A DNA stretch of 64,000 bases. Origin: Saccharina japonica (taxonomy: Eukaryota > Sar > Phaeophyceae > Laminariales > Laminariaceae). This document shows positions 22,395 through 33,618 of this stretch, in pieces. Position numbers and translations under genes: made by a program. Location of the stretch: the NCBI GenBank assembly GCA_008828725.1, contig MEHQ01000174.1:1501867-1565866 (forward strand), read 5' to 3'. Within the stretch, counting starts at the first letter, position 1. Each line of letters begins with the position of its first letter. The notes below the pieces were generated by a model. It worked only from the letters and a program-made list of their open reading frames with translations, ran no database searches and was not told the origin of the DNA.

Positions 22395-23826
22395 CTACAG
22401 GGGTAATCATTTGAGATTTCCCGAAAATTATAGGAACTTTCTGCCAAACTACAATGTAGAATCACAAATTAAAACGAACAACCCAGAATGAAGATACTAT
22501 ACAAAACCAAAGGCATATTGCTCCACCGATTGACATGACGAAACGGAAGGCCTGCTCGGTGACACAACGAACTGGGACTCCCTTCTACCCCATGCCAGCG
22601 TCATTTGAGCCCTTGTGGCCGGCACACTGCTCTCCGATCTGCCGGCAAGGCGTGTCTCTCCGATTTGCAAAACACACAGCAAGCCGGTAGTCTAGATGCA
22701 TGCACCAGGAAAATTAATGGGGCTCGAGCCAGCATCTCATCCCAACCAAACCAAGGTTGACATGCACCCCACGACCCATGCGTCCATTAACACGTCGGCC
22801 GTTTCCAATTTAAATGCTCGCATCGCTCGCGGGGTCAATCTACTCGTACTCGTACGGTGCTGGTACTGCTTTAAGAAATGCGCAAATTACGAGTACTCCA
22901 ACCAAAACTATCACCAATAATATCGTTTCGCCGATCAAGGAAACTTACGCAGATTCTGCTGCTTGTAGGCGCAACTGGTGCTCGACCTAGGGAAGAGTGG
23001 CGCAATAGACATTTGGCGTGGCGGTTGTCCTTTACTAGAGGGTTCGAGGAAAGCAATCGGCGACGCAAATGGTCTCGCCCTTCAGATGTAGGGCTGCCCT
23101 CCGTCCAGATTCGCCAAGAGAAAGATGTACCCCGAACATCTCAACAGAGCAAATGAAGGACCGACTTCGAACAGCAGCGCGTTCTCCCTCGACAAGGCAC
23201 CCCATGACCAGATTCAGTCTCTCAAGTGGTCCCTCTGACCTCGGGAGATGGCCTCAAGGAGTCGCAGCAAAAACGAAGCCTTCATCAGCGAAGTTTCAGC
23301 CTCTGACCTACGTGGATTGTGCAGATGAAAACCGACGCGCCGCGATTCCACTCACTTCTGATAGGAACGAGTACGAGCAGATTGACCCCGCGAGCGATGC
23401 AAGCATCGAAGTTGGAAACGGTCGACGTTACAATGGACCCATCGGTCGTGGGGTGCATGTCAACTTTGGTTTGGTTGGGATGAGATGCTGGCTCGAGCCC
23501 CATTAATTTTTCTAGTTCATGGATTTGGACTACCGGCTGGCTGTGTTTTTGCAGTTCGGAGAGACACGCCTTGCCGGCAGATCGGAGAGCAGTGTGGCGG
23601 CCACAAGGGCTCAAATGACGCCGGCATTGGGTAGAAGGAAGCCCCAGTTCCTTGCGTTACCGAGCATGCCTTCTGTTTCGCCATGTCAATCGTTGGGTCA
23701 AAATTCCCTTGGTTTCGATACGTATCTTCATTCTGGGCTGTTCGTTTTTATTTGTGATTCTACTTTTTGTTTTGTTTTAGAAACTTCATTATAATTTCGG
23801 GAAATCTCAAATGATCATCCATGTAA
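22395..23826 (+). mobile_element. FB1 copy a: element with terminal inverted repeats of about 0.45 kb
   Basis: The left end (CTACAGGGGTAATCATTTGAG, from about 22395) is mirrored at the right end (CTCAAATGATCATCCATGTAA, to about 23826). The inverted repeats of about 450 bp share GCCGGCAAGGCGTGTCTCTC and TTAATGGGGCTCGAGCCAGC. The unique middle (about 22860-23370) matches the middle of copy b at 47.9-48.4 kb. No clear target duplication was seen, so the superfamily is undecided. A non-autonomous foldback or long-TIR DNA transposon is the best description. Confidence 0.75.
23204..23506 (+). pseudogene. Partial ORF shared by both FB1 copies
   Basis: From MTRFSLSSGPSDLG the frame runs through KFQPLTYVDCADENRR and LTSDRNEYEQIDPASD into the right terminal repeat. 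The copy at 48221-48433 is collinear for about 70 residues and then stops. The acidic, proline-containing sequence could be the N-terminal part of an element-encoded protein such as a transposase, but no catalytic domain is present and the function is unknown. Confidence 0.35.
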
Positions 23827-24303
23827 AAACTGCCTAAAACGGACAGTGTTTCCTAAAGCTCTAGCGCCACCGCTTTTGCGATTAAGGACTTGGACCTTGG
23901 AAGCGCTGATCCTGGCTCAACCACGAGCATGCATAAAAGAAAATCATGAAAACATGGAGTGTAATATTAACGCCGATTCGATCTCGCCGAGATATCCTCG
24001 AAACCTCTAGAGGATCAACTTCTCCACACCGAATAGGTATAAATATCGTCGCTCCCGACCAATCAAACATTTTGTGGAGACAATGTTGAAGACACAAGGA
24101 GCACATCGATATAGGTTTCATTGCCCAATTCGCCATCCATCAAGAGACATTACCAAACGCCTATTCAATGTATAAGTCAAGTGATTACGACGAAAAAAAC
24201 AAAATACACTGGCATTTCTGCGATGCCCCGCTCAATTTTGATAATTTCTAATGTATTCTGTCTCCCTACCGTGGATCATTTAAAGCAAGTATTGGATTGG
24301 ATG

Positions 24304-24386
24304 AGGCCTCCTGCGCCGGCAGGGGGGCCTCGCCTGGTATGGCCCCCCGCGCTGAGTGGACGCTTGGCTGACGTATACTCAGCGCG
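24304..24386. other. Two adjacent GC-rich hairpins
   Basis: 24304-24330 folds as AGGCC.CCTGC against GCAGG..GGCCT. 24348-24386 has a perfect 10-bp stem, CGCGCTGAGT with ACTCAGCGCG, and a 19-nt loop. They could be a TE terminus (for example Helitron-like) or a structured RNA; nothing decides this. Confidence 0.45.
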
Positions 24387-25117
24387 TGGGTAGTACCTGT
24401 AAATTATCTGGGTACAAAAACAAAAAGAAAATAAATTAATAAATAAATAAATAAAATAAAATAAAACAAAACAAATGAATACTACTGGTGGGTGGGATGG
24501 TCTCAAGAATTTCGTGATCAACTCTGCTCACGAGGTTTCGGGAGCGAAGAAGAGAATTGACCTCTCTGGGATACTCATCCTGAGACATTCTGATCGAATC
24601 CGTGGTTCCATTATTTTGGACCCTCTGATGCGATCGCCATTTTACTGTCTATACCATGAACCCGTGCGCTAAAGCAACGCAAAACACTCCCACAATAACA
24701 AAATAGGAACCTTTGTATGGGCTCACGAAGCAAAGACACTCGGAGCTCGCCTCATGTTTCCTGCCGGTGAAGGTCTTTTGGGTACGTTTTTTGTTTTGTT
24801 TTTTCACATCGGATTTGAAACTTTCTCCCAGACCCAATAAGCCAATAAAATAGTAGTCGTATAAAAACTGCGACCCATACCTGTCTCTTCTTTTTTCTAA
24901 ATGGTTCAAGTTTTTCTTCGGTAAAGCGAGTTATAGGTCGTAGCTCAGTCTTTTTTCAGAGCGTGGTCAACGCGTATGTTGTTTTGTCGATTGCGATGCC
25001 TACTTTCGTTTTGGGAAAATTCAAGTTTGTTCTTTCAGAAAAAAAAACTTCAAAAAAACTTAATTTTGTTTTTGGATTTTCCCAAAACAAAATTAGACAT
25101 CGTAATGTTAACTGTAA

Positions 25118-25140
25118 AGCAGGGCAATTGTTGCCCTGCT
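25118..25140. other. Perfect short hairpin
   Basis: AGCAGGGCAA and TTGCCCTGCT form a 10-bp stem around TTG. Just upstream, TTTTGGGAAAAT (25009) is mirrored by ATTTTCCCAAAA (about 25074), so the two inverted repeats lie close together. Confidence 0.5.
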
Positions 25141-25550
25141 ATCCCCTGGGTGTTAGTAATTTGGATAATGTTGGACGTAGGCCACATTCGTTGTGCCCGT
25201 GCCTCCGTCTCCCGCGGCTCAGTATCGCGGCCCTCAATTCTCGCAAGTCTTTCCCAGCGAGCAGCAACTCGTAGGTTCGTCGTTGTTTTGTGTTGAGCGG
25301 GGTACGACGTCTTCCCAAAGCAGTGACGACGCGTGCTACGATGGAGGTCGCACTGTTTGGCTGAAAACGTTTCTGAATGAAGGGGCTCCTTAACCCAAAC
25401 CCTTTGGAATTCCATTCCGGGGTTGCAATATTTTCGTTGCATAGTTTGCCTACGGGATTGTTTATCCGGTAGCTCTTCTGGTTTCCTACCAAAATCAGGT
25501 TTTGGGTGGGGGATAAATACCTCCTCAGTTACCGCCCTCAGAAAAGACAT

Positions 25551-26089
25551 GGTGAACCTCTATTATTGTAGCAAGCGTCTGACATGTAGCCGAGATAACT
25601 CATGAACAACGCTAGCGGCACCTGGCCGCGACACAAGCAAAAACCCGGTACTTCTACGAGAAGTCGCTGTCGAAGTCGGTGATGGGGTTTCGTCACCATT
25701 ATTTTCGTGTGTTGGGGTGCCTCTTCTGGGGTCGTGTTCGCCATGACAGGGATGACACTACATCAGCCGCAGCGGTGCAACAGCAGGAGTACAACGGCAG
25801 TAGTACAACACCACCACCACTTCACCGACTTTGGCTCCGCCTTTTCAAATTGCGACACGCCCGGGAAATCAAGTCACAGCTTCTCGAAGGGGCACCCTGT
25901 AGTATAGTATAAAATCTGCGGGAAACTAATTCATGGTGATTTTTAAGGCTTGCCGGCATTACTTCAGCATGGAGTTTTCCAGTTGGCTTTTAGACAAACT
26001 CAGGTATCCTTATAATATACTACGCTTCGGTAGTGATGATGATGGTGATGTCGTTTGGGATCTTCAGGACTATGCCGGTTTCGGTATGC
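25551..26089. other. No gene recognised
   Basis: Contains CAG/CCA-rich runs near 25770-25830. The phrase TTGCGACACGCCCGGGAAATC at 25852 resembles TTGCGACACCCCCGGGATTTC at 54957, so a diverged repeat shared with 54.9 kb is likely. Confidence 0.35.
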
Positions 26090-26300
26090 CCCGCGGGAGA
26101 CCGGCTATACCGTGCGCCACTCGACCTGGATCGGCCCCGCACCACCGCCTCGGCCGCCCCACGCGCCAGTCCTCGACGACCTCGGCGAGAGAACGGGCCC
26201 CGACGCCGAACTCGGCGAGCGGGGGGAGGGGGAGCGCGGCCTCCCGGGGACGGCTCGCTCCATCCCCTGGAATGGGGCGGATCAGCGGCAAGTGAGGATT
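26090..26300. other. GC-rich island, possibly foreign coding sequence
   Basis: About 210 bp, mostly G and C, sharply different from its flanks. The plus frame through 26055-26435 uses G/C-ending codons and reads APVLDDLGERTGPDAELG within it; the opposite strand is also open. It resembles high-GC bacterial coding sequence, but the length is too short to prove transfer. It directly abuts a repeat starting CAGCGTATTCGGAGGG. Confidence 0.3.
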
Positions 26301-26301
26301 C

Positions 26302-26560
26302 ACAGCGTATTCGGAGGGCTTTGCGGCCCGGGGTCTAACACCCACACTAAAATCAAGTCAAATATCCACATTATCCACACTAATTTCAAGATAAAAATAT
26401 CCATACTAAAATCAACTTTTTTTGTGCTATACTAAAATCAAGATATATTTTTTCAAAGAGTCCCCAAGATGTGAAAGTATGGATCTCCAGAATTGCGGTC
26501 AGAATCGAAATCGGCTCACAACTTCGCAAGTTTGCGGTTTTTGCACTAATTTCAACATAA
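26302..26560 (+). repeat. Dispersed repeat with CACTAATTTCAAGATA-type motif array
   Basis: CAGCGTATTCGGAGGG..GGTCTAAC followed by five or more loose copies of CACTAA.TTCAAGATAAAA. The same order is seen at 45172-45330. The repeat type is unknown. Confidence 0.6.
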
Positions 26561-27339
26561 AAAAAGCCAAGACGTAAACAAATCGTAAAAAAAAATAAAT
26601 GGGCCACCGCTACACGTATAATACAAGGGCTGCGCATGGATGCCGGCGTTTTGTTTTTGTCCGCTCTACGTACGTACGTGCTGGGCCGCACGCCCATGGT
26701 CTTACCTGGAGCCCCATAGTACAGGCCAATCAGCGACCTATTTTTTTTTCTTTAGCCAATGAAAATTACACAAAAAAATGCCTTTTGAGGGTGTTCCCAT
26801 AGTACAGCCCATAGTACCGGCGGATATTGGCCAATCACGAGCAATACGGGGAGACAGGTGCGGCGGAACCCCTTTATCCCGTCCGTGTCCGAGTGCTGTT
26901 TGCACCGCACATCGCTACGACAAAACAGCACAAGGTGGTCAACTTCAGAGGAGATCCCTCGCAGCTGTAGTGTCGTAGCACGGCCAAAGGGGTGCAGCAA
27001 CCGTCGAGCTCTTGTAGAACCGGGCCTGCAACAAGATGTATGGAAAATGGAAGCTTGCAGCAGCACCAAGAAAGCCAAAGGAGGGCTGGACAACAAGCTA
27101 CTACTACTGCCGAGGCATCGTCTCGTCGCATCTGAGATGACGATGGTATGGAGATAGCCCTTGGACATCGCAACATGAGGGCCTACAGCAGGCGGAACTG
27201 CGTCGCAGTGCGGGAGACTGTCCTCGTGGAGCACACCCAGCTTCCCTCCTTGATCGCCACGAGGGAGGAGACACGCCTTTGCTCCAGGTGCGTACTACTG
27301 CTGTGGTGTTTCACAGCAGCAGTAACGCGATTATCACTA
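26561..27339. other. No gene recognised; short inverted partner of 31967-32006
   Basis: 26674-26715 (CGCACGCCCATGGTCTTACC) is the reverse complement of 31967-32006. Several overlapping frames (26752-27354) are open on both strands without domains. Confidence 0.35.
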
Positions 27340-27420
27340 TGTCCGGTAATATAAGTGACGTTTAATTCTTATATTAATATTCATAAGGCCCTTAAATTTA
27401 CGGACAGAGTGGTATCAGCG
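27340..27420 (+). mobile_element. Possible 67-bp mini-LTR followed by a tRNA-iMet-like primer-binding site
   Basis: TGTCCGG at 27340 and CGGACA ending at 27406 give the TG..CA inverted ends typical of LTRs. They are followed by GAG and TGGTATCAGCG, close to the TGGTATCAGAGC primer-binding site of many LTR retrotransposons. A 67-bp counterpart with the same GGACAGAGTGGTAT junction occurs at 60181-60262, one kilobase before a gag gene. Here no retroelement ORF follows, so it would be a solo or miniature remnant. Confidence 0.4.
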
Positions 27421-28178
27421 ACTCGTAAATAGCTGGTACCTGGTACGTAAACGACACGGCGGCACGCACTCGTACCGCTCACCTCTTGGTCTGCTACTAT
27501 TAACCTTGCGCAGGACATACACCTTTTGCCTGCACTGTACAGGCCTGGCGCGTGTTTCGGTACTCGTACCTGGTACTACAGCAGTAGCTGTCTGTTATTG
27601 ATAGATACATTTCACAGCTTCTGTACAATACCGACTTGTATATATGCCGTGTGCTGCTGCTGCTGTACGAGTACGTACAGTGTAACCCTACGAGGCACCT
27701 CGTATCGTTCATGCGCCCGTGCGTGCTGCTGCGGTGCACTCGTACCGGTATTGAACTTACGCAGCAGTCTAGCCATCACGTATCATTGTTATTATTGGAT
27801 ACCGCTCAGGCTATCATCACCCCCGTGCCTAGTACTACGTACAGGAGCAGTTTGTCGGTAACGTTTCTTGTTGTTGAGTTTCAGGTACTGCCTGTACAGC
27901 AGTATTATTAGTTTGATAAATGAACGGTCGACTGCTGTTTAAAACCATGTTCAGAGTGATGCGGAGGGGGGGTGGTACTGGCGGTATTACTGCTGGCACT
28001 GACGATGTAACACCTCCTGGCCGCTCCCCTCTTTGCAATCACGTCTGTCTTTTACTCTATTTGTAGTGCTGACACCAGGGAGAGTAGCTACACGTGGTGG
28101 TGGGTAAAAAGTGTAACGGCCTGAGCTTGCCGTGAGGGTATGTTGCTGAGGGCGAGCGGGGGGGAGCAAGCACGCACG
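27421..28178. other. Intergenic or intronic; CTG/TAC-rich
   Basis: Rich in TACCTGGTAC and TGCTGCTGTA words, with no supportable exon. The 74-bp stretch ahead of 28179 could be the 5' flank of the candidate gene. Confidence 0.35.
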
Positions 28179-29266
28179 ATGGATATTATCACGAATGGAG
28201 GAGGCGAGCAAGAGCTTATCGGTGTGGGCGCGAACATCGGTGTTCTCATCATACAAGCTAGGGAGGCAATACAGATTCAGGTGAGCAACACTGGCATTAC
28301 GTACGTCGCCGCTTTTGGATACGTTAAATCAAGCTCTGACGTTAAATTAACAGTTAGATTTTACCCCACCTCGCCCTATATGTGTCCATGGCATCTGGCG
28401 CTGCGCCCCGCCCCTTTGAGCCGTGAGGCTACCACTGTCTCTTCTCCTGCAGGATTACAGCAGTAAGGTACAGTAGGTTGCGCCTTTTGTGCTTCAGCAG
28501 TCCCAGCGATATAGGCGAGGTCTCTGCTCCAATGATTGGCGTGTCATTTTTTCATGACTCCTCTTCCCCTCTCCACCGCCGTCACAATAAGTGTGCTTGC
28601 GCCTACTGTAGATGTTCCCATTCGATGCGGTATCCCACTTTGTCGCGGCGCTTACTACAGTTTGTATACGTTTTGAATGACAAATAACTGTGTTTTCAAA
28701 ATTCCGTGCAGGAAACGTCGCGGCGGTGGGGGTGGGCCTCCGCCAGAAAACTACGCGGCAGTGAAGTAGGCCCTGCAGTACGGCGGGCGCCAAGATGATG
28801 TAGATCTTTAATTGGAGCGGGACTGGTATCGCTTTATTCACACGTGCGGGGGATTAGCTACACCGATGCGCTATGTGAAGTTCACGTAGCATGTGATATT
28901 CAATCATTTTTTATTTTGATGGGGGTCGTGTCGCCGAGAAACTCTACAGCCGCAACGCGCGATGGATTTTGGCTTGTTTTCACTTCAAATGAGCTCTCAT
29001 TCTTCTGCGCAACGCCTGATATAATCACTACTAATGCGTGTTCCTCATGTTTGTCGCCACCTTTTGCAGGACCATTCCGCTATTATGTTGTTTTCCGTAT
29101 ACGGTGGGTTCATCTGCAAGAAGACCCAGCGAACGTTGCGGAGGGAGAAATCCCAAAAGGGTGCGGAGCTATGTCCACATTATTTTTGGTTGACTAATTT
29201 CAGGTAAGAAGGGTTCTGCGACTGGTGTTCTGTTTTTTCAGCATGTGTGCGGTACCATTGTTGTAG
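28179..29266 (+). CDS. Tentative multi-exon gene, unknown product
   Basis: The pieces are splice-defined. A first exon 28179-28280 starts ATG (MDIITNGGGEQE..GVLIIQAREAIQIQ) and ends at a CAG/GTGAGC donor. A possible micro-exon 28453-28467 follows a CTCCTGCAG acceptor. A piece from 28712 after CCGTGCAG can read KRRGGGGGPPPENYAAVK to TAG at 28767. A later exon 29070-29203 lies between TTTTGCAG and CAG/GTAAGA and reads AIMLFSVYGGFICKK to AELCPHYFWLTNF; it could join 29242-29266 (ending MCAVPLL) over a 38-nt intron. The pieces may belong to one gene, two genes or none, and the very short intron is suspect. No domain is recognised. Each exon is supported only by splice consensus and an open frame. 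Confidence 0.25.
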
Positions 29267-30502
29267 GAGGGTATACATGTATCTTCTCGGCGTTTAGGTA
29301 AAAAGTACCAGTATGGCAGGTCATTATTAACCGCAGTCTTGACGTTACTGTTGAGACCGGGAGGGGAGGGCACACGGGGCGATACAGGTATAAGCTGGTC
29401 GGGTGCTGAACAAGGTACCGGGATTTCTGTTGATACGTAATGTCGCTGGCTTACTGGGGGTCTGCAGTTCGGCATTGAAGCTCAAACCCCTTTTCTGCTT
29501 TGATATATACCAGGTATAGGTTTTCGTCGATCTTGCCAAATTACGGGTTTGTGCTGTTAGGCAACGCAAAAGTGTTCGAACTGGATTCCCGCGATCGCCT
29601 ACTGTGACATCGGGGATAGAAACGGAATTATCGGTAGCAACCTCCGAAATCGGGGGGGGGGGGGCGAGGAACGATTATTTGTTAAATAATATTTTTTTCG
29701 CTGTCCCGGGCGTAGGGGGTTCGGTGCCTGCCCCTTGAATAGAGCTGTTCCACTTCAGAGTTTTTGGAGTCGGTTGCCACCCTACTAATATTAAACGCGC
29801 CGGCCACGCTCCAAGTCCAGTATCGTGTTCATGATGCGCATCGGTATGTAGGAAGCGCTGTACCCTTTTTTAGTATATGGCTGCGTATCACTGCGATAGT
29901 GCGACGTCGTCGCGGATTTTGAAGCGAGAGGGAATGACGCTGTCCCCATTTTGAGGAACAAGGTCGGTCACCTTGAGGCGTACAGATAAAACAGCGAGTA
30001 AAAGCCATTCCGTCTTCAATTTTTGTGTTTCCGTTTTGGGTGCTTGAACGAAGACCAGTACGGTTCCGTTAGTTGCCCTACCTGGTACTCCTTTGGGCTA
30101 ACATTCCACGTCCTACCCACACCCTACCCCCCACGGACGGTGACGCAGGTACCATGGCTTTACCAGCACCAGGGAAACGCTCAGGCCTGTTCGAGCGAAA
30201 TATATGCCCATCAGGACCAACTGCGCGTTCCCGTGGGTAGTTGAGGCCCTGCAGGTGCCACGCATGGCAGATGCTTTGCTTGTTGAATCGACGACGACCG
30301 TCAGATTCGGCAGATAGTACGCAGACCTTTAAGGTACTCGAGATCAGGGAGCGCCACAGGGTGGCTGTGTAGTGGTCAATACCATCGAGGTTTTCGCGCG
30401 TTTGCCAGCATGTCAAATCAACTGGACATTAGATGACAGTGGGTGGATAGAAAAATCACCAAAACTTGATTTGGCATCGCGAGGAAGGACGGCGTACTAT
30501 TA
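29267..30502. other. No gene recognised
   Basis: Contains a poly-G run at about 29650-29663. Open frames such as 30078-30416 (minus) have no domain or splice support. Confidence 0.35.
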
Positions 30503-30608
30503 CGGAGGACCATAGTAAATAGAACCAAAGTTTGTTAGTAAAAATTGGTAAATATATACCTGGTAGGTTTTTGTGTGCACCGCAGGTCCTATTTACTATG
30601 GTCCACCG
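30503..30608. mobile_element. TA-flanked MITE, copy 1 (106 bp)
   Basis: Terminal repeats CGGAGGACCATAGTAAATAG and CTATTTACTATGGTCCACCG are flanked by TA on each side, a Tc1/mariner-type target. Copy 2 is at 56020-56137 and a decayed copy at 40356-40448. It has no coding capacity. Confidence 0.8.
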
Positions 30609-30610
30609 TA

Positions 30611-33600
30611 ATAACTGTTTTGGGTTCTAGACAAGCGTTGCCGCGACTTCAAGCTCCGGAAGGAGAAGAACGTCATTTGAAATGTCAGGGGGGGTTGCGG
30701 GTTGCATGCGCCAGAGACGAAATCAATCAGGCGGGCTGGTATTCTGGCCCGTCGAGCAAGCAATGGTGGTGCGTGTTGAGTGCATGCACTCTGGAGAGTA
30801 CTATTCAGATCGAACCGTACCTGGTATGATGTACGACGCGTGCAGCGTCTGAACCGACTCAACCACTTTCAAGGGTACACACCGTCATGACTTCTGAGCG
30901 ACGCTATTGCTCCGCCCAGAATGCGTATTTATTGTGTTGAGCATTCTGCCGATCAAGGTTTCCACGTGTCTGGGTTGTTTCGCGAAACTTATAGGCATGC
31001 TGTTCTTGCCAACTAGATCCGACATTTACGGCCAGTGCGCTTCAGCTATAAGGGAAGAACTTAAATAGTGTGTATATTTCTGGGGGCTGTAGGAGCAGTA
31101 GGCGACGAAGACTGCTTTCGCGCATTGCCGCCAATGAGAATGGACGGGCGCTATTGTCGAGAGGCGAAGCACGAATAATGTCAATACCATGGAGACTGCG
31201 TTTGTTCGAGAAATCGCTCTTTTCTTATTTAGACCAGGCACAAGAGAATATACGATGGGCACGTCTGTGAATAAATACGATGGGTGCTCTCCATCATGCA
31301 CGTTCTTCCACGTACGCGTACCCGTTTCTATTAGCGTGGTTCACCCGACCGGGATAACTACTCGATTATGCTTTTGAAGCTGTTATTGCTCAACTGCATC
31401 GGTCGCTGCAGGCACATGCTGTCTGACATTGAAAAGTTGGATAAGTAGATTACTTATGTTATAGGCAGGTGCAAAAATGCATAAGAGAGTCCATAGCATC
31501 TGTTGTTTAAATACAACTTGACTGAAACGCTGTATTAAAGGCACGCAATAGTAGAGAGGAAGTATGAGGTAAGACTGCCTGATGCATGCAGTAGCTCGTC
31601 CGCGTTCGCAGGGGAAAACAAAAACAAAAAATGAAGTCCCCATGAACAAACCACCAAAACCACAGCAGTACAGAGAGCGCGACCAATTCGAGATCACTTG
31701 CAACGAAAAAAGTCCGACGCGTTAGCCCAAGCTCGTGCGCTTCTGTAGTTGCCGGTTTGGTGCAAATCAGTCACGCACAGCTCTCGTAATCGGTGGTGCA
31801 AAAACACGGTGGTTTCAGACAAAAACAGACACGATACGAACTCGTATCTATTACGAGGAGAATGGTAACAAAACCATGGAAGCCTGTCTATAGGAAAGAA
31901 AAAGCCTCGGTCGCTTCGCTCCCTCATTTTTGGCGCTCCGCGCCAATTTAATTTAATTGCCGGCTCCAGGTAAGACCATGGGCGTGCGGCCCTTTACGTG
32001 CTGCTACTTTTTGAACTGCTGCTGCTGCTGTTGCTGCTGTTAATGGGTTATATAATACTACTACTACTACTACTGCTATTATTTTGTTGTACGTATTATA
32101 CCGACCCCGCCCTGGCATGGTTCGGGGTACCACTAGTACTTAGTCAGTTTGGTACCAAGAATGGGTATCCACTGAAACCAACTACAAATCACACGCCAGG
32201 ATACCTGCCGTTGGCCAGCCTTCCTGACTTTGGAGTGTGGAAATCACCGTGACAACTGTCGTGCCGAATGTGTATGTACTCGTTGCGTTTCTAACGCTCT
32301 GTTCGTTGCAATGTTAAGGATCAAACAAGCTCGAACAAGGTTCCGGGCACACGGGTATTCGTTCAACCAGGGTACTCGTTTAGATGCGTGCTCGCCTAAA
32401 CATTAGCTCAGGATATACGCGAGTACTCGGTTTAGTTTTCTCAGATTTAGCGAGTACTCGTTGGCCTCGAGTACTCCCAGGGTACAGCACTAGCGAACAT
32501 ATATACATACGCACACATGCAGGTAGGTGACGTACCATGTACGTATGTGTATGTATAATATGTGCAGCAGTATGCACAGTTATTCGCGTGCGTACAGCAG
32601 CAGCACCTGTCACGTTTGCATGTACGTTCACCAAGTAAAAGTGAAATGTCGGATATCGGTGTAGACTACCATGCCAGGTGTGTTGCGGTATAATCGATCT
32701 CACAACTTTCTGGCTATTTCATGTCTTCAACATACGCATGCAGGTAGGAATAGATTATTCGTTACCGTAGATCGCTAGTTACCTCGACTGTCGACCGTTC
32801 GCACGTTTGCTCGTCGGTCGACCGTGCGTTCGTTCGACCGGCCATCGTTGGTACACCTTTAGCGTACATTTATATATATAAACAACTCTACATTTACGTA
32901 AACCAGGGTCGTTCGTTAGTTATAAGTGGACCGTAAGACAGCCCTTCTTCGCTTCTTCGTGACAAAGGGCTCAACTTTCGATTGACAGCTTCGAAATAGC
33001 TTTTAGCTCTTCAATTTTTGCTGGCAGCAGCACGACTACAACTAGTCTATAGTCCGTACTTTAGTTTGTCAGCTACGACGACAACGCAAGGCAGAGCATG
33101 GCCGGCATTTGAATAGCAGCAGCGCTTCGCCTACAGCTGCTTTGCCGGAGACATCATCATAGACGCCATCAGACAAAGCTGATGATGTGCATCAGCAGCA
33201 CACGATGAACTGCTGTGATAGCGCAGGCCTAAGTAATGTGGCTACGAGCGCGGGAGCTACGTGCAGCAACAGCAGCAGTAACGGGCGGAAGCAGCGGGCA
33301 CTTTGGTGCGCAACCATCATGACGTAGTTGCTCGATGGCCGGCATTTGTACAGCACTACTAGGGAGAGGCACCGGCTAAAAAAATATCATATTGAAGAGC
33401 TCATGATGTATAGCTGCACAACCAACATTTTGTGAGCGTAGAGAGAGATATCATCATATATACTATCAGGCAAAGAGCGTATGGCGTAATGCTGCTGCTG
33501 TACTGCAGCACAGCAAGCAGCAGTACTCAATCAGCTTCTGCGACGGTGGCTCAGGCGGAAGGAGTGTGGCTACGGGGATGGAACTGCTGTATTCCGTGAT

Positions 33601-33615
33601 CATACGAGTATGCGT
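30611..33615. other. Gene-poor region with triplet repeats
   Basis: Holds CTG and ACT triplet runs at 32010-32085, the 31967-32006 inverted partner of 26674-26715, and a small GGCGCTCCGCGCC hairpin at 31936. Scattered TACTGCTGTA and GAGTACTCG words follow. A frame ending at 32252 (TPGYLPLASLPDFGVW) is protein-like but lacks splice support. Nothing else is assignable. Confidence 0.35.
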
Positions 33616-33618
33616 TTA

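Larger units (their letters stand above)
23827..25550. other. Intergenic or intronic region with structured hairpins
   Basis: No coding exon is defensible. It holds an A-rich simple tract at 24415-24475, paired hairpins at 24304-24386 and two further inverted repeats at 25009-25140. Confidence 0.4.

Noticed and set aside
26752..27234. 160-codon minus-strand ORF
   Set aside because: Overlapping long frames on the plus strand, no splice sites and no recognisable domain.
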